64,000 nt of DNA from Pseudomonas sp. Q1-7 (GTDB lineage: Bacteria > Pseudomonadota > Gammaproteobacteria > Pseudomonadales > Pseudomonadaceae), in contig NZ_CP116304.1 of the NCBI RefSeq assembly GCF_028010285.1, positions 1-64,000 of the forward strand. The letters run 5' to 3'. The notes beneath the pieces were generated by a model, which saw only the letters and a program-made list of their open reading frames with translations, was not told the origin of the DNA and searched no databases. Below, piece by piece: positions 11,680 to 22,009 of this stretch; positions within the stretch are counted from its first letter, which is position 1, and each line of letters starts with the position of its first letter. The translations under genes and the position numbers were made by a program.

Positions 11680-12623
11680 TCTTGAGCCTCCAGCTTGGCC
11701 AGTACTTCGTCACGCAGTTCGGGGGTGGCCATGGGGAAGCCCAGGCGCGCGCGCGCCTGCAGGTAGCTCTGCGCCACGGCGCGGGCCAGGGTGCGCACGC
11801 GCAGGATGTAGCGCTGGCGCTCGGTCACCGAGATGGCGCGGCGGGCATCCAGCAGGTTGAAGGTGTGGGAGGCCTTGAGGACCATTTCGTAGGTCGGCAG
11901 CGGCAGTTGCAGCTCGATCAGGCGGTTGGCTTCGCTCTCGTAGAAATCGAAGAGTTCGAACAGCTTCGGCACATTGGCGTGTTCGAAGTTGAAGGTGGAT
12001 TGCTCCACTTCGTTCTGGTGGAACACGTCGCCGTAGGTGACCGTGCCGAAGGGGCCGTCGGTCCAGATCAGGTCATAGACCGAGTCCACGCCCTGCAGGT
12101 ACATGGCCAGGCGCTCCAGGCCGTAGGTGATTTCGCCGGTCACCGGGTAGCACTCGATGCCGCCCACCTGCTGGAAGTAGGTGAACTGGGTCACTTCCAT
12201 GCCGTTCAGCCAGATTTCCCAGCCCAGGCCCCAGGCGCCGAGTGTCGGCGATTCCCAGTTGTCTTCCACGAAGCGGATGTCGTGCACCAGCGGGTCGATG
12301 CCGATGGCCTTCAGCGAGCCCAGGTACAGCTCCTGGAAATTCTCCGGGTTGGGCTTGAGGACCACCTGGAACTGGTAGTAGTGCTGCAGGCGGTTGGGGT
12401 TCTCGCCGTAGCGGCCGTCGGTCGGGCGGCGGGAGGGCTGCACGTAGGCGGCGTTCCAGGTCTCCGGGCCGATGGCGCGGAGGAAGGTGGCGGTGTGGAA
12501 AGTACCGGCGCCCACTTCCATGTCGTAGGGCTGGAGCACCACGCAGCCCTGCTCGGCCCAGTACTGCTGCAGGGCGAGGATCAGGTCTTGGAAGGTGCGC
12601 ACGGCGGGCGTAGTCTGGCTCAC
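11676..12623 (-). CDS. glyQ: Glycyl-tRNA synthetase alpha subunit
   Basis: Catalytic subunit that activates glycine. I choose the GTG at 12623, giving [20 protein letters not shown] and 315 residues, the normal family length, with AGGTGA five bases upstream. A reading frame continues upstream to 12728 but adds a basic tail absent from the family. Class II synthetase features are visible, for example [20 protein letters not shown] and [19 protein letters not shown]. It is divergent from tag with 82 bases between starts. Confidence 0.97.
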   Translation of the reverse strand: MSQTTPAVRTFQDLILALQQYWAEQGCVVLQPYDMEVGAGTFHTATFLRAIGPETWNAAYVQPSRRPTDGRYGENPNRLQHYYQFQVVLKPNPENFQELYLGSLKAIGIDPLVHDIRFVEDNWESPTLGAWGLGWEIWLNGMEVTQFTYFQQVGGIECYPVTGEITYGLERLAMYLQGVDSVYDLIWTDGPFGTVTYGDVFHQNEVEQSTFNFEHANVPKLFELFDFYESEANRLIELQLPLPTYEMVLKASHTFNLLDARRAISVTERQRYILRVRTLARAVAQSYLQARARLGFPMATPELRDEVLAKLEAQE

Positions 12624-12705
12624 GAAATTCACCTGTGCTGGGTCTTCGACGGAAAATGCCGGAGTATACCCGATCCAACCCCGCCGCAACCGCATGGAAA
12701 GCCTT

Positions 12706-13257
12706 ATGCCACGCTGCTTCTGGTGCAACGACGACCCCCTCTACATCCGCTACCACGACACCGAATGGGGCGTGCCGCTGAAGGACCCGGCGGCACTCTT
12801 CGAGCTGCTGCTGCTGGAAGGCTTTCAGGCCGGCCTGTCGTGGATCACCGTGCTGAAGAAGCGCGAGCGCTACCGTGAGGTGCTGTTCGGTTTCGACCCG
12901 CGGCGCCTGGCGCGGATGAGCGACGAGGAGATCGAGCAGCGGATGCAGGACCCGGGCATCATCCGCAACCTGCTCAAGCTCAAGGCGGCACGGCAGAACG
13001 CCCAGGCCTGGCTGCGCCTGGACGACCCGGTGGCGCTGCTCTGGTCGTTCGTCGGCGGCCAGCCGAAGGTCAACCACTTCAGTGGCCGTGGCGATGTGCC
13101 GGCGGTCACCCCGGAGGCCGAGGCCATGAGCAAGGCGCTCAAGAAAGCCGGTTTCACCTTCGTCGGCCCGACCATCTGCTACGCCTTCATGCAGGCCGCC
13201 GGCCTGGTCATGGACCACACGACTGATTGTGATCGCTACCGCGAACTGACTTCCTGA
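12706..13257 (+). CDS. tag: DNA-3-methyladenine glycosylase I
   Basis: Base-excision repair enzyme that removes 3-methyladenine from alkylated DNA. The 183-residue form [21 protein letters not shown] starts at 12706; an in-frame ATG at 12694 would add four residues. The CFWC...HDTEWG opening, [18 protein letters not shown], and the C-terminal [22 protein letters not shown] match TAG, including the zinc ligands (two N-terminal Cys/His and a C-terminal His/Cys set). It is divergent from glyQS. Confidence 0.96.
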   Translation: MPRCFWCNDDPLYIRYHDTEWGVPLKDPAALFELLLLEGFQAGLSWITVLKKRERYREVLFGFDPRRLARMSDEEIEQRMQDPGIIRNLLKLKAARQNAQAWLRLDDPVALLWSFVGGQPKVNHFSGRGDVPAVTPEAEAMSKALKKAGFTFVGPTICYAFMQAAGLVMDHTTDCDRYRELTS

Positions 13258-13305
13258 CGCGGCACGAGGGTAGAATGCGCCCTTTTCGATCTACCGGAGA
13301 TGCCT

Positions 13306-14193
13306 GTGGATAAGCTGAAAGGTGCGCTGGTCGTGGGCTTCCTGCGCCTCTTCGCCCTGCTCCCCTGGCGGGCCGTGCAAGCCGTCGGGGCTGCCATCGG
13401 CTGGCTGATGTGGAAACTGCCGAACCGCTCCCGCGACGTGGTGCGGATCAACCTGTCCAACTGCTTCCCCGAGCTGTCGCCGGCCGAACTGGAACAGCGC
13501 GTGGGCCAGAGCCTCAAGGACATCGGCAAGACCCTTACCGAAAGCGCCTGCGCCTGGATCTGGCCGGCGGAGAAATCCATTGGCCTGGTACGCGAAGTGG
13601 AAGGCCTGGAAGTGCTGCATGAGGCCCTGGCCAGCGGCAAGGGCGTGGTCGGCATCACCAGCCACCTGGGCAACTGGGAAGTGCTCAACCACTTCTACTG
13701 CGCCCAGTGCAAGCCGATCATCTTTTACCGCCCGCCGAAGCTGAAAGCCGTGGACGAGCTGCTGCAGAAGCAGCGCGTGCAGCTGGGCAACCGCGTGGCG
13801 CCGTCCACCAAGGAAGGCATCCTCAGCGTCATCAAGGAAGTGCGCAAGGGCGGTGCCGTGGGCATTCCCGCCGACCCGGAGCCGAGTCTTTCGGCCGGCG
13901 TCTTCGTACCCTTCCTTGGCACCCAGGCGCTGACCAGCAAATTCGTGCCTGGCATGCTCGCCGGCGGCAAGGCGTGCGGTGTGTTCCTGCATGCCCTGCG
14001 CCTGCCCGACGGCTCGGGCTTCAAGGTCATCCTGGAAGCCGCACCGGAAGGCATGTACAGCGAAAACGTCGAAGAGGGCGTGGCCGCCATGAGCCAGGTG
14101 GTGGAGCGTTACGTGCGCACTTACCCGACCCAGTACATGTGGAGCATGAAGCGCTTCAAGAAACGCCCAGAGGGCGAGAAGAAGTGGTACTGA
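13306..14193 (+). CDS. Lipid A secondary (lauroyl-type) acyltransferase
   Basis: Inner-membrane enzyme of the LpxL/HtrB family that adds a secondary acyl chain to lipid A. I prefer the GTG at 13306 (MDKLKGALVVGFLRLFALLPW, 295 residues) because GGAG at 13296-13299 is spaced six bases from it; an ATG at 13300 is too close to that site. One N-terminal membrane segment (about 8-28) and the catalytic HLGNWE motif near 122 (HX4E) are visible. It matches the PAO1 locus PA0011, one of two such enzymes there; the acylation position cannot be told from sequence. A terminator follows immediately. Confidence 0.9.
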   Translation: MDKLKGALVVGFLRLFALLPWRAVQAVGAAIGWLMWKLPNRSRDVVRINLSNCFPELSPAELEQRVGQSLKDIGKTLTESACAWIWPAEKSIGLVREVEGLEVLHEALASGKGVVGITSHLGNWEVLNHFYCAQCKPIIFYRPPKLKAVDELLQKQRVQLGNRVAPSTKEGILSVIKEVRKGGAVGIPADPEPSLSAGVFVPFLGTQALTSKFVPGMLAGGKACGVFLHALRLPDGSGFKVILEAAPEGMYSENVEEGVAAMSQVVERYVRTYPTQYMWSMKRFKKRPEGEKKWY

Positions 14194-14199
14194 TGAAAC

Positions 14200-14221
14200 A
14201 GGCGCCGGAAGGCGCCTTTTT
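14200..14221 (+). terminator. Rho-independent terminator after the lipid A acyltransferase
   Basis: AGGCGCC, loop GGAA, GGCGCCT, then TTTT. It starts seven bases after the stop codon. Confidence 0.9.
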
Positions 14222-14304
14222 CATTCCCGCTTCGCGGAGGGTTGTGCGCGAACGCGATACACCGTATTAACGACGCTGCTAACCGGCTCAGGACGACGCT
14301 TGCC

Positions 14305-14571
14305 ATGGCGAATCAGCGGCAATTTCCCCGAACTCCGATGAAATGCAGGATCAAGATCAGCCATCCGAGCTTCGGCGAGCTGATTGCCCAGACCCGCGAC
14401 CTGTCCGATGGCGGTGTCTATGTGCGTCACCCGGACCTGACGGTCCTCACCGTCGGCGCGGTGGTGCGCGGCCAGGTGCAGGACCTGCCGATCGAAGCGC
14501 CCATCCTCGACATGGAAGTGATGCGGGTCGACGCCGAAGGCGCCGGGTTCCGCTTCCTGGCGCGCGACTAG
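14305..14571 (+). CDS. PilZ-domain protein (c-di-GMP binding)
   Basis: Single-domain PilZ protein of 88 residues starting MANQRQFPRTPMKCRIKI. Both c-di-GMP binding motifs are present: RxxxR as RQFPR (residues 5-9) and DxSxxG as DLSDGG (about 38-43). It may act as a small c-di-GMP adaptor; no partner domain is fused. The corresponding PAO1 gene is PA0012. The stop codon overlaps the 3' end of the convergent AraC-type gene by four bases. Confidence 0.88.
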   Translation: MANQRQFPRTPMKCRIKISHPSFGELIAQTRDLSDGGVYVRHPDLTVLTVGAVVRGQVQDLPIEAPILDMEVMRVDAEGAGFRFLARD

Positions 14572-15434
14572 TCCTCCGCCGGGCAGATCCGAGCCGTTAC
14601 CGCTGGCGCCTCCCGCGCGCTGCCGCGCAGCCATTCGGCAGGCGGGCAGCCCACCAGGCTGGCGAAGGTCCTGGAGAAGGACGCTTGGGAGCTGTAGCCC
14701 ACCGCGTCGGCCACCACCTTGATCGGCACCCCGTCGCGCAGCAGGTCCTGGGCCACCTTCATGCGCCAGCCGCTGAGGTAGCTCATGGGCGAGACGCCCA
14801 GTATCCGGCTGAACCAGGCGGAAAATTTCGAACGCGACATCGCCGCCAGACCCGCCATCCGCTCCACGCTCCAGTCCGCTTCCGGCTCACTGTGCAGCCT
14901 GCTCAGCACCGCCCCCAGGCGCGCATCCTGCAGGGCGTAGAGCAGGCCGCCGGCAATCCTGCCGTCCTGCACCGCCTTTCGCACCAGCAGCACGAAGAGG
15001 TATTCGAAGAGCAGATTCAGCGCCTTGGCGCGGCCCGGTGCCTGGTCGCGGAACTCCCCCACCAGCGCGCTGACTACCGGCAGCGCATGGTCGAAGGCGC
15101 CCAGGGGGAACACCAGGGTTTCTTCCAGGCCCAGCGGCAAGGGCTGCGCCGTTCCCCGGCCGAACTGGAAGGACGCGCAGACAAGGTCGGCCCCTTCCAG
15201 GCCGCTGGCGCGCAGTTGGTAGCGGCAACTGCTGGGGCAGAACAGCACGCTCGGCTCGGTGATCGACACCTTCGGCGAGCCGGGCTGCACCATGTCGATG
15301 CCACCGCGCTCCACCAGGTGGATGAAGGCCATGCCAGGCGGTTTGTCGAGCACCAGCGTGCCGTCCACGTGGCCGGCGAAGAACAGGCGTCCCTGGAGGC
15401 TGGTGCGCTCGAAGAACTCGGAAAGAACATCCAT
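14568..15434 (-). CDS. AraC-family transcriptional regulator
   Basis: The 288-residue protein has an N-terminal cupin-type sensor region (about 1-150, of the kind often found in AraC regulators fused to Cupin_6) and two C-terminal helix-turn-helix motifs. Visible family marks are MAGLAAMSRSKFSAWFSRILG, SPMSYLSGWRM and the second HTH around VADAVGYSSQASFSRTF. It is divergent from the cysteine hydrolase gene at 15584, so a regulator-target relation is likely but is inference. The inducer is unknown. Confidence 0.88.
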   Translation of the reverse strand: MDVLSEFFERTSLQGRLFFAGHVDGTLVLDKPPGMAFIHLVERGGIDMVQPGSPKVSITEPSVLFCPSSCRYQLRASGLEGADLVCASFQFGRGTAQPLPLGLEETLVFPLGAFDHALPVVSALVGEFRDQAPGRAKALNLLFEYLFVLLVRKAVQDGRIAGGLLYALQDARLGAVLSRLHSEPEADWSVERMAGLAAMSRSKFSAWFSRILGVSPMSYLSGWRMKVAQDLLRDGVPIKVVADAVGYSSQASFSRTFASLVGCPPAEWLRGSAREAPAVTARICPAED

Positions 15435-15583
15435 CGGGGACTACCTGACAAAGATCCTGTACGGACTGGGAAAAGCCGCTCCGCGTGCGGCCCTAGGATG
15501 AATTCACGCCGATGGTAGACAGCCCCGAAGCCGGCTGCCATGGCGATGCGCGATTTCACTTACCGCTCAGGAGCCCCCTCGTC

Positions 15584-16291
15584 ATGAACAACCCAGCCCC
15601 CTACGCCGACCCCACCGACCCCGCGCTGCCCGATCCTGGTATGCGCCTCGACCTGTCCCGCGCCGCCCTGGTGGTGATCGACCCGCAGATCGACTTCCTC
15701 AGTCCCGAGGGCGTGAGCTGGGGCGTATTCGGCAAGAGCATCGTCGAGCACGACACGGTCAAGCATATCGGCCAACTCTTTGCCGCTGCCAAGGATGCGG
15801 GCATCACTGTTGCGGTGTCGCCCCATTACTACTACCCCTGCGACCATCAATGGACATTCGGCGGTCCGCTGGAAAAGGTCATGCACAGCATCTGCATGTT
15901 CGATCGCAAGGGCCCGCTGACCCTCGACGGGTTCGAGAACTCGGGCGCCGATTTCATGCCCGAGTACAAACCCTACATCCTCGACGGCAAGACCATCATC
16001 GCCTCGCCGCACAAGGTCTACGGCCCGGAAACCAACGATCTCGCGCTGCAGCTGCGCAAGCACGGCGTTTCACAGATCATCCTCGCCGGCATGGCCGCCA
16101 ACCTGTGCGTGGAGTCGCACCTGCGCGAACTGCTCGAGCTGGGTTTCGAGGTGGCCGTGGTACGCGATGCGACGGCCGGCCCGTCGACACCGGAAGGCGA
16201 CGGCTACCTGGCGGCGCTGATCAACTACCGCTACATCGCCAACGCGCTGTGGACCACCGATCAGACCCTGGGCTACCTGCGTGGCGAATGA
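15584..16291 (+). CDS. Isochorismatase-family cysteine hydrolase
   Basis: The 235-residue alpha/beta hydrolase starts MNNPAPYADPTDPALPDPGM with AGGAG upstream; longer frames begin without a ribosome binding site. The catalytic triad can be read: Asp in VVIDPQIDFL, Lys in ASPHKVYGP and Cys in AGMAANLCVESHLRELLE. Substrate is unknown; isochorismatase itself, nicotinamidase and biuret hydrolase share this fold. The divergent AraC gene suggests inducible expression. Confidence 0.87.
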   Translation: MNNPAPYADPTDPALPDPGMRLDLSRAALVVIDPQIDFLSPEGVSWGVFGKSIVEHDTVKHIGQLFAAAKDAGITVAVSPHYYYPCDHQWTFGGPLEKVMHSICMFDRKGPLTLDGFENSGADFMPEYKPYILDGKTIIASPHKVYGPETNDLALQLRKHGVSQIILAGMAANLCVESHLRELLELGFEVAVVRDATAGPSTPEGDGYLAALINYRYIANALWTTDQTLGYLRGE

Positions 16292-16308
16292 GTGACCTGG
16301 GCAGGCCA

Positions 16309-16632
16309 TCAGGCCGGTGAGCCGCCGCGCTTGCCCAGGCGCTTGAGGAATACGCTCATTTCCTTCTCCGCCTGTTTGTCGCCATGGACCTGGGCGGCTT
16401 CCAGGCCCTGGGTCCAGGCTTCACGGGCGGCCGCGAGGTCGCCCTGGGCTTCCAGCGCCTTGCCCAGCAGCTTCCAGGCGGCAGAGTACTTCGGGTCCTG
16501 CTCCACGCAGCGGCGCAAGTGCTCGGCGGCCTTCTCGGCATCGCCCTGGTCGAGATAGCCCTTGCCCAGGCCGAAGCGCAGCAGCGGGTTGTCCACGCCC
16601 TTGGCCAGCATCTTTTCCAGTGATTCGATCAT
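16309..16632 (-). CDS. Small TPR-repeat protein
   Basis: The 107-residue protein is made of about two to three tetratricopeptide repeats. Typical TPR signature residues are in LGKGYLDQGDAEKAAEHLRR and LGKALEAQGDLAAAREAWTQ. No signal peptide, so probably cytoplasmic and protein-binding. It corresponds to a conserved Pseudomonas gene between the cysteine hydrolase and trk genes. Partner unknown. Confidence 0.85.
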   Translation of the reverse strand: MIESLEKMLAKGVDNPLLRFGLGKGYLDQGDAEKAAEHLRRCVEQDPKYSAAWKLLGKALEAQGDLAAAREAWTQGLEAAQVHGDKQAEKEMSVFLKRLGKRGGSPA

Positions 16633-16670
16633 GCGCGTCTACTCCTGCGGGTGGCTCTCCATTGTGCCGC

Positions 16671-18185
16671 TCAGAAGCGCCAGAAGGCAGGGCTGAGGAG
16701 GATCAGCAGGGAAAACACTTCCAGCCGGCCGAGCACCATGGCCAGGCTCAGCACCAGCTTGGCGCCGGCGGACAGGTTGGCATAGTGCAGCGCGGCCTCG
16801 CCCAGTGCCGGGCCGAGGTTGTTCATGCACGACGCCAGGGCCGAAAAGGCAGTCAGCTGATCCACGCCCAACGCCAGCAGCACCAACAGGAGCACGACGA
16901 AGGTCACCAGGTAGATGGAGCAGAAGCCCCAGACCGATTCCACCACCCGGTCCGGGACCTGGCGGCGGCCCAGCTTGACGCTGAACACGCCATTGGGATG
17001 CAGCAGGCGTTGGAACTCGCGCAGCCCCTGGCGATAGACCAGGAGGATTCGCATGACCTTCATGCCGCCACCGGTGGAACCGGCGCAGGCGCCGATGAAC
17101 GTGGTGCACAGCAGCAGGTAGGGCAGCAGCGTCGGCCAGGTGCTGAAGTCGGCCAGGCCAAAACCCGTGGTCGTGGCGATGGAAACCACCATGAAGGCGG
17201 CGTAGCGAATGGACTCCAGGGGGTGCTCGTAGTGGCGGTGGAGGATCAGCGTCGCGGTGCAGATGACGAAGACCGCGAGCAGCAGCAACAGGTAGCTGCG
17301 GCATTCCGCATCGCGCAGGTAGTGACTCAGGCTGCGTCGGCGCCAGGCCAGGAAGTGCAGGCCGAAATTGATCCCGGAAATGACCAGGAAGAACATGCAG
17401 ATCAGCTCGATCAGCGGGCTGTCGAAGTAGCCGATGCTGGCGTCATGGGTGGAGAAACCGCCGATGGCGATGGTCGAGAAGCTGTGGCCAATGGCGTCGA
17501 ACAGGCTCATCCCGGCGGCCCAATAGGCCAGGGCGCAGACCAGGGTCAGGCCGCAATAGAGCAGCCAGAGGGTCTTGGCGGTCTCGGCGATGCGCGGCGA
17601 GAGCTTCTGCTCCTTCAGTGGGCCGGGCATTTCCGCGCGGTACAGCTGCATGCCGCCGATGCCCAGCATCGGCATGATGGCCACGGCGAGGACGATGATC
17701 CCCATGCCGCCGAACCACTGTAACTGGTGGCGGTAGTAGAGGACCGCGCGGGGCAACTGGTCGAGCCCGGTGAGCACCGTGGCGCCTGTGGTGCTGATGC
17801 CGGAGACGGATTCGAACAGGGCGTCAGCCCAGCCCATATCCGGGTTGTCGATGAGCAGGAAGGGAATGCTGCCGAAGCTGCCGAGCACTATCCAGAACAG
17901 CGCGGTGATCAGGTAGCCGTCGCGTATCTGCAGCTCCTCGCGGGCGTCGCGCACCGGCAGCCAGGTCAGCAGGCCGCAGGACAGAGTGATCAGCAGGGCG
18001 AAGAGGAAGCCGCGCCAGGCGCCGTCCCCGTAATAGAGGTCCACCAGCAGCGGCGGTAGCTGGGTGCAACTGAACAGGATCAGCAGCACGCCAAGGATGC
18101 GCAGCATCGCGGCGCGGCGGCCGTTGCGGGATGGTGCGGGCGGCGGACCGACGCGGGTCGGGGTGTAGCTGCGGTGACTGGACAT
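16671..18185 (-). CDS. trkH: Trk potassium uptake channel subunit TrkH
   Basis: Inner-membrane K+ channel subunit that works with TrkA. The 504-residue protein is rich in membrane helices and carries selectivity-filter-like loops such as TTTGFGLAD, SGISTTGATVLTG and GACAGSTGGGMK. The N-terminus (MSSHRSYTPTRVGPPP...) is about 25 residues longer than usual before MLRILGVLLILFSC; neither the first ATG nor the internal one at 18107 has a clear ribosome binding site, so the start is uncertain. It lies 126 bases downstream of trkA on the same strand. Confidence 0.93.
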   Translation of the reverse strand: MSSHRSYTPTRVGPPPAPSRNGRRAAMLRILGVLLILFSCTQLPPLLVDLYYGDGAWRGFLFALLITLSCGLLTWLPVRDAREELQIRDGYLITALFWIVLGSFGSIPFLLIDNPDMGWADALFESVSGISTTGATVLTGLDQLPRAVLYYRHQLQWFGGMGIIVLAVAIMPMLGIGGMQLYRAEMPGPLKEQKLSPRIAETAKTLWLLYCGLTLVCALAYWAAGMSLFDAIGHSFSTIAIGGFSTHDASIGYFDSPLIELICMFFLVISGINFGLHFLAWRRRSLSHYLRDAECRSYLLLLLAVFVICTATLILHRHYEHPLESIRYAAFMVVSIATTTGFGLADFSTWPTLLPYLLLCTTFIGACAGSTGGGMKVMRILLVYRQGLREFQRLLHPNGVFSVKLGRRQVPDRVVESVWGFCSIYLVTFVVLLLVLLALGVDQLTAFSALASCMNNLGPALGEAALHYANLSAGAKLVLSLAMVLGRLEVFSLLILLSPAFWRF

Positions 18186-18311
18186 GGCGCGGCAGGAGTC
18201 GGCGATGCAGGGGCCGAAACCCTAACCCGGCGCCCAGGGAGTGGCTGTAGGCGGAGGCTTAAATGACCGGGGAATCATCCGCAGCCATGTGGGCCCCCGC
18301 CCGGGCGCACC

Positions 18312-19685
18312 TCAGAAGAACGTCAAGCCGACCTGGAACAGGCGCTCCGCGTCACGGATGTACTTCTTGTCGACTAGGAACAGGATCACGTGGTCGCCCG
18401 ATTCGATCACGGTGTCGTCGTGGGCGATCAGCACTTCCTCGTCGCGGATGATCGCGCCGATGGTGGTGCCCGGCGGCAGGGCGATGTCCTCGATCATCTT
18501 GCCGACCACCTTGCTCGACTTGGCGTCGCCGTGGGCGATGGCCTCGATGGCTTCGGCCGCGCCGCGCCGCAGCGAGTGCACGCTGACGATGTCGCCGCGG
18601 CGCACGTGGGTCAGCAGGGTGCCGATGGTGGCCAGCTGCGGGCTGATGGCGATGTCGATGTCGCCGCCCTGCACCAGGTCCACATAGGCGGGGTTGTTGA
18701 TGATGGTCATCACCTTGCGCGCGCCCAGGCGCTTGGCCAGCAGCGAGGACATGATGTTGGCCTCGTCGTCGTTGGTCAGGGCGAGGAAAATGTCCGCATC
18801 GTTGATGTTCTCCTCCACCAGCAGGTCGCGGTCCGATGCGCTGCCTTGAAGCACGATGGTGCTGTCGAGGACTTCCGAGAGGTGTCGGCAGCGCGTCGGG
18901 TTCATCTCGATGATCTTCACCTGGTAGCGGCTTTCGATAGCCTCCGCCAGGCGCTCGCCGATATGCCCGCCGCCGGCGATTACCACGCGCTTGTAGCTGT
19001 CTTCCAGGCGGCGCAATTCGCTCATCACCGCGCGGATGTGGGCCTTGGCGGCGATGAAGAAGACTTCGTCGTCGGCCTCGATGACGGTATCGCCCTTGGG
19101 CAGGATCGGCCGGTTGCGGCGGAAAATGGCCGCCACGCGGGTATCCACGTTGGGCATGTGCTCGCGGATCTGGCGCAGCTCCTGGCCCACCAGCGGTCCG
19201 CCGTAGTAGGCCTTGACCCCTACCAACTGCGCCTTGCCTTCGGCGAAGTCGATCACCTGCAGGGCGCCGGGGTATTCGATCAGGCGCTTGATGTAGTTGG
19301 TCACCACCTGTTCCGGGCTGATCAGCACGTCCACCGGGATGGCTTCGTTGTCGAACAGGCCGGCGCGGGTCAGGTAGGCCGCCTCGCGCACGCGGGCGAT
19401 CTTGGTCGGGGTGGAGAACAGGGTGTAGGCCACCTGGCAGGCGACCATGTTCACCTCATCGCTGTTGGTCACCGCCACCAGCATGTCGGCATCGTCGGCG
19501 CCAGCCTGGCGCAGCACCGTAGGGAAAGAGCCGCGGCCCTGTACCGTACGGATGTCGAGGCGGTCGCCGAGGTCGCGCAGGCGGTCGCCATCGGTGTCGA
19601 CGACGGTGATGTCGTTGGCCTCGCCGGACAGGTGTTCGGCCAGGGTTCCGCCCACCTGGCCCGCTCCGAGAATGATGATCTTCAC
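18312..19685 (-). CDS. trkA: Trk system potassium transport regulator TrkA
   Basis: Cytoplasmic gating ring subunit that binds NAD(H)/nucleotides and controls TrkH. The 457 residues contain two RCK modules, each with a Rossmann dinucleotide site: [13 protein letters not shown] (about 7-19) and [13 protein letters not shown] (about 238-250), each followed by a TrkA_C domain. The start is GTG (19685) with GGAGCG upstream. It is 11 bases downstream of rsmB, part of the def-fmt-rsmB-trkA-trkH run. Confidence 0.96.
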   Translation of the reverse strand: MKIIILGAGQVGGTLAEHLSGEANDITVVDTDGDRLRDLGDRLDIRTVQGRGSFPTVLRQAGADDADMLVAVTNSDEVNMVACQVAYTLFSTPTKIARVREAAYLTRAGLFDNEAIPVDVLISPEQVVTNYIKRLIEYPGALQVIDFAEGKAQLVGVKAYYGGPLVGQELRQIREHMPNVDTRVAAIFRRNRPILPKGDTVIEADDEVFFIAAKAHIRAVMSELRRLEDSYKRVVIAGGGHIGERLAEAIESRYQVKIIEMNPTRCRHLSEVLDSTIVLQGSASDRDLLVEENINDADIFLALTNDDEANIMSSLLAKRLGARKVMTIINNPAYVDLVQGGDIDIAISPQLATIGTLLTHVRRGDIVSVHSLRRGAAEAIEAIAHGDAKSSKVVGKMIEDIALPPGTTIGAIIRDEEVLIAHDDTVIESGDHVILFLVDKKYIRDAERLFQVGLTFF

Positions 19686-19696
19686 TGATCGCTCCG

Positions 19697-21010
19697 TTAG
19701 CCGCGAGGAGACGCGGCGATCTTCATCAGCTTGGCATAGTAGAAACCGTCATGGCCGTCTTCCTGCGCCAGCAACTGGCGGCCATGGGGCTGTTTCAATC
19801 CGAAGGGGCCGGCGATATCCAGCTCGCGGGCGCCCGGCGTGCGGGCGAGGAAGGCAGCGATGTTCTCGCTGTTTTCCGCAGGCAGGCTGGAACAGGTGGC
19901 GTAGAGCAGCACGCCGCCCACGTCCAGGGTCTGCCAGAGGGCGTCCAGCAGTTCGCCCTGCAACTGGGCCAGGGCGGGAATGTCGTCCGCCTGGCGGGTC
20001 AGCTTGATGTCCGGGTGACGGCGGATCACGCCGGTGGCCGAGCAGGGGGCGTCGAGCAGGATGCGCTGGAACGGCGTGCCGTCCCACCAGGCGGCGATGT
20101 CGCGCCCGTCAGCGGCAATCAGCCTGGCCTCCAGGCCCAGGCGGTCGAGGTTTTCGCGCACCCGCACCAGGCGGCTTTCCTCCAGGTCCACGGCCACCAC
20201 TTCGGTGAGACCCGGCTCGGCCTCCAGCAGGTGGCAGGTCTTGCCGCCCGGCGCGCTGCAGGCATCCAGCACGCGCTGCCCGGGCGTGAGCTCCAGCAGG
20301 TCGGCGGCGAGCTGCGCGGCTTCGTCCTGCACACTGACACGGCCTTCGGCAAAGCCTGGCAACGTCTTCACGTCGCGGGCTTCGATCAGGCGGATGCCGT
20401 CGCGACTGAAGGTGCAGGGCACCGCGGCGATATCGGCCTCACGCAGCTCGGCCAGGTAGGCATCGCGGCTGCCGTGGCGGCGGTTGACCCGCAGGATCAG
20501 CGGTGGGTGGGCATTGTTCGCCGTGCAGACCGCTTCCCAGTGTTCCGGCCAGGCGGCTTTCAGGGCCTTCTGCAGCCAGCGCGGGTGGGCCGTGCGCGCG
20601 GCCGGGTCGCGTGCAAGTTCTTCGAATATCGCCTCGCCCTGGCGCTGGGCGTTGCGCAGCACGGCGTTGAGCAGGCCCTTGGCCCAGGGCTTCTTCAGCT
20701 TTTCCGCGCAACCGACGGTTTCGCCGATGGCGGCGTGGGCGGGAATGCGGGTGTGGAAGAGCTGGTAGAGACCCACCAGCAGCAGGGCTTCCACGTCCTT
20801 GTCGGCGGCCTTGAAGGGCTTCTGCAGCAGGCGCTCGGCGAGCATCGCCAGGCGCGGCTGCCAGCGGGCCGCGCCGAAGGCGAGGTCCTGGGCCAGGGCG
20901 CGGTCGCGCGGGTCCACTTTCTCCAGCTGCGGCGGCAGGCTGCCGCCGAGGGAGGCTTTGCCGGAAAGCACCGCGGCCAGGGCGCGGGCGGCGGCGAGAC
21001 GTGGATTCAT
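19697..21010 (-). CDS. rsmB: 16S rRNA (cytosine967-C5)-methyltransferase RsmB
   Basis: SAM-dependent enzyme that methylates C967 of 16S rRNA. The 437-residue protein has an N-terminal NusB-like RNA-binding domain (about 1-140) and a C-terminal methyltransferase domain. Motif I is [17 protein letters not shown]. The two catalytic cysteines are in [15 protein letters not shown] and [15 protein letters not shown]. The start overlaps the fmt stop in an ATGA tetranucleotide (21007-21010). Confidence 0.96.
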   Translation of the reverse strand: MNPRLAAARALAAVLSGKASLGGSLPPQLEKVDPRDRALAQDLAFGAARWQPRLAMLAERLLQKPFKAADKDVEALLLVGLYQLFHTRIPAHAAIGETVGCAEKLKKPWAKGLLNAVLRNAQRQGEAIFEELARDPAARTAHPRWLQKALKAAWPEHWEAVCTANNAHPPLILRVNRRHGSRDAYLAELREADIAAVPCTFSRDGIRLIEARDVKTLPGFAEGRVSVQDEAAQLAADLLELTPGQRVLDACSAPGGKTCHLLEAEPGLTEVVAVDLEESRLVRVRENLDRLGLEARLIAADGRDIAAWWDGTPFQRILLDAPCSATGVIRRHPDIKLTRQADDIPALAQLQGELLDALWQTLDVGGVLLYATCSSLPAENSENIAAFLARTPGARELDIAGPFGLKQPHGRQLLAQEDGHDGFYYAKLMKIAASPRG

Positions 21011-21951
21011 GCGCCGAGCACCTTGCCCACGGCGAACTGTTCACGGCGGCTGTTGAAGAGGTCGGCGAAGTTCAGCGGCTTGCCGCCGGGCAATTGCAGG
21101 CGGGTGAGCAGCAGGGCGCCTTCGCCACAGGCCACGGTCAGGCCGTCCTTGTTGGCGGCGAGTACCCGCCCGGGGTCGCCCTTGCCCTCACCCAGGGCCG
21201 CGGCCAGCACCTTGAGCGGCGCGCCGTCGAGGCTGCTGTGGCAGATGGGCCAGGGATTGAAGGCCCGCACCAGGCGTTCCAGCTCCACGGCCGGGCGGCT
21301 CCAGTCGAGGCGGGCCTCGTCCTTGTTCAGCTTGTGCGCGTAGTTGGCCAAGGTGTCGTCCTGCACCTCACCCACGAGGGTGCCGGCGGCCAGGCCTTCG
21401 ATGGCTTCCAGCACAGCCTGCGGGCCGAGCTGGGCGAGGCGGTCATGCAGGCTGCCACCGGTGTCGGTGGCGGCGATCGGTGTGGTGACCTTGAGCAACA
21501 TGGGGCCGGTGTCCAGCCCCGCCTCCATCTGCATCACGGTGACGCCGCTCTCCACGTCTCCCGCCTGCACCGCGCGCTGGATCGGTGCCGCGCCGCGCCA
21601 GCGCGGCAGCAGCGAGGCGTGGCTGTTGATGCAGCCCAGGCGTGGGGTGTCGAGCACCACCTGGGGCAGGATCAGACCATAGGCGACCACCACCATCAGG
21701 TCGGCACCCAGGGCCTTGAGTTCGGCCTGCGCGACCGGATCGCGCAGAGTGGGCGGCTGCAGCACCGGGATGCCGTGCTCGACCGCCAGTTGCTTGACCG
21801 GGCTCGGCATCAGTTTCTGGCCACGGCCCGCTGGGCGGTCCGGCTGGGTGTACACCGCGACGATCCGGTGGCGGGAACCCAGCAGGGCTTTGAGGTGCTC
21901 GGCGGCGAACTCCGGGGTGCCGGCGAAGACAAGGCGCAATGGCTCGGTCAT
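21007..21951 (-). CDS. fmt: Methionyl-tRNA formyltransferase
   Basis: Formylates initiator Met-tRNA using 10-formyl-THF. The 314-residue protein has the family's core [19 protein letters not shown] (cut here at 19) with the catalytic Asn and His, and the conserved [14 protein letters not shown]-terminus [16 protein letters not shown] is canonical. It follows def after 58 bases that include a terminator-like hairpin, and overlaps rsmB by four bases. Confidence 0.97.
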   Translation of the reverse strand: MTEPLRLVFAGTPEFAAEHLKALLGSRHRIVAVYTQPDRPAGRGQKLMPSPVKQLAVEHGIPVLQPPTLRDPVAQAELKALGADLMVVVAYGLILPQVVLDTPRLGCINSHASLLPRWRGAAPIQRAVQAGDVESGVTVMQMEAGLDTGPMLLKVTTPIAATDTGGSLHDRLAQLGPQAVLEAIEGLAAGTLVGEVQDDTLANYAHKLNKDEARLDWSRPAVELERLVRAFNPWPICHSSLDGAPLKVLAAALGEGKGDPGRVLAANKDGLTVACGEGALLLTRLQLPGGKPLNFADLFNSRREQFAVGKVLGA

Positions 21952-21961
21952 GAAGTAGTCA

Positions 21962-21995
21962 CCAAAAAAGAAAAGGCTTGCCGGGGCAAGCCTTT
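21962..21995 (-). terminator. Terminator-like hairpin between def and fmt
   Basis: Read on the minus strand, AAAGGCTTGCC pairs with GGCAAGCCTTT and is followed by TCTTTTTTGG. It has all marks of an intrinsic terminator although def and fmt are normally one operon, so it may be a partial terminator or attenuator, or fmt may have its own promoter. Confidence 0.75.
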
Positions 21996-22009
21996 GGAAT
22001 CGGGGATCA

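Noticed and set aside
9619-11685. 688-codon frame antisense to glyS
   Set aside because: Shadow of glyS, which has clear family motifs on the minus strand.
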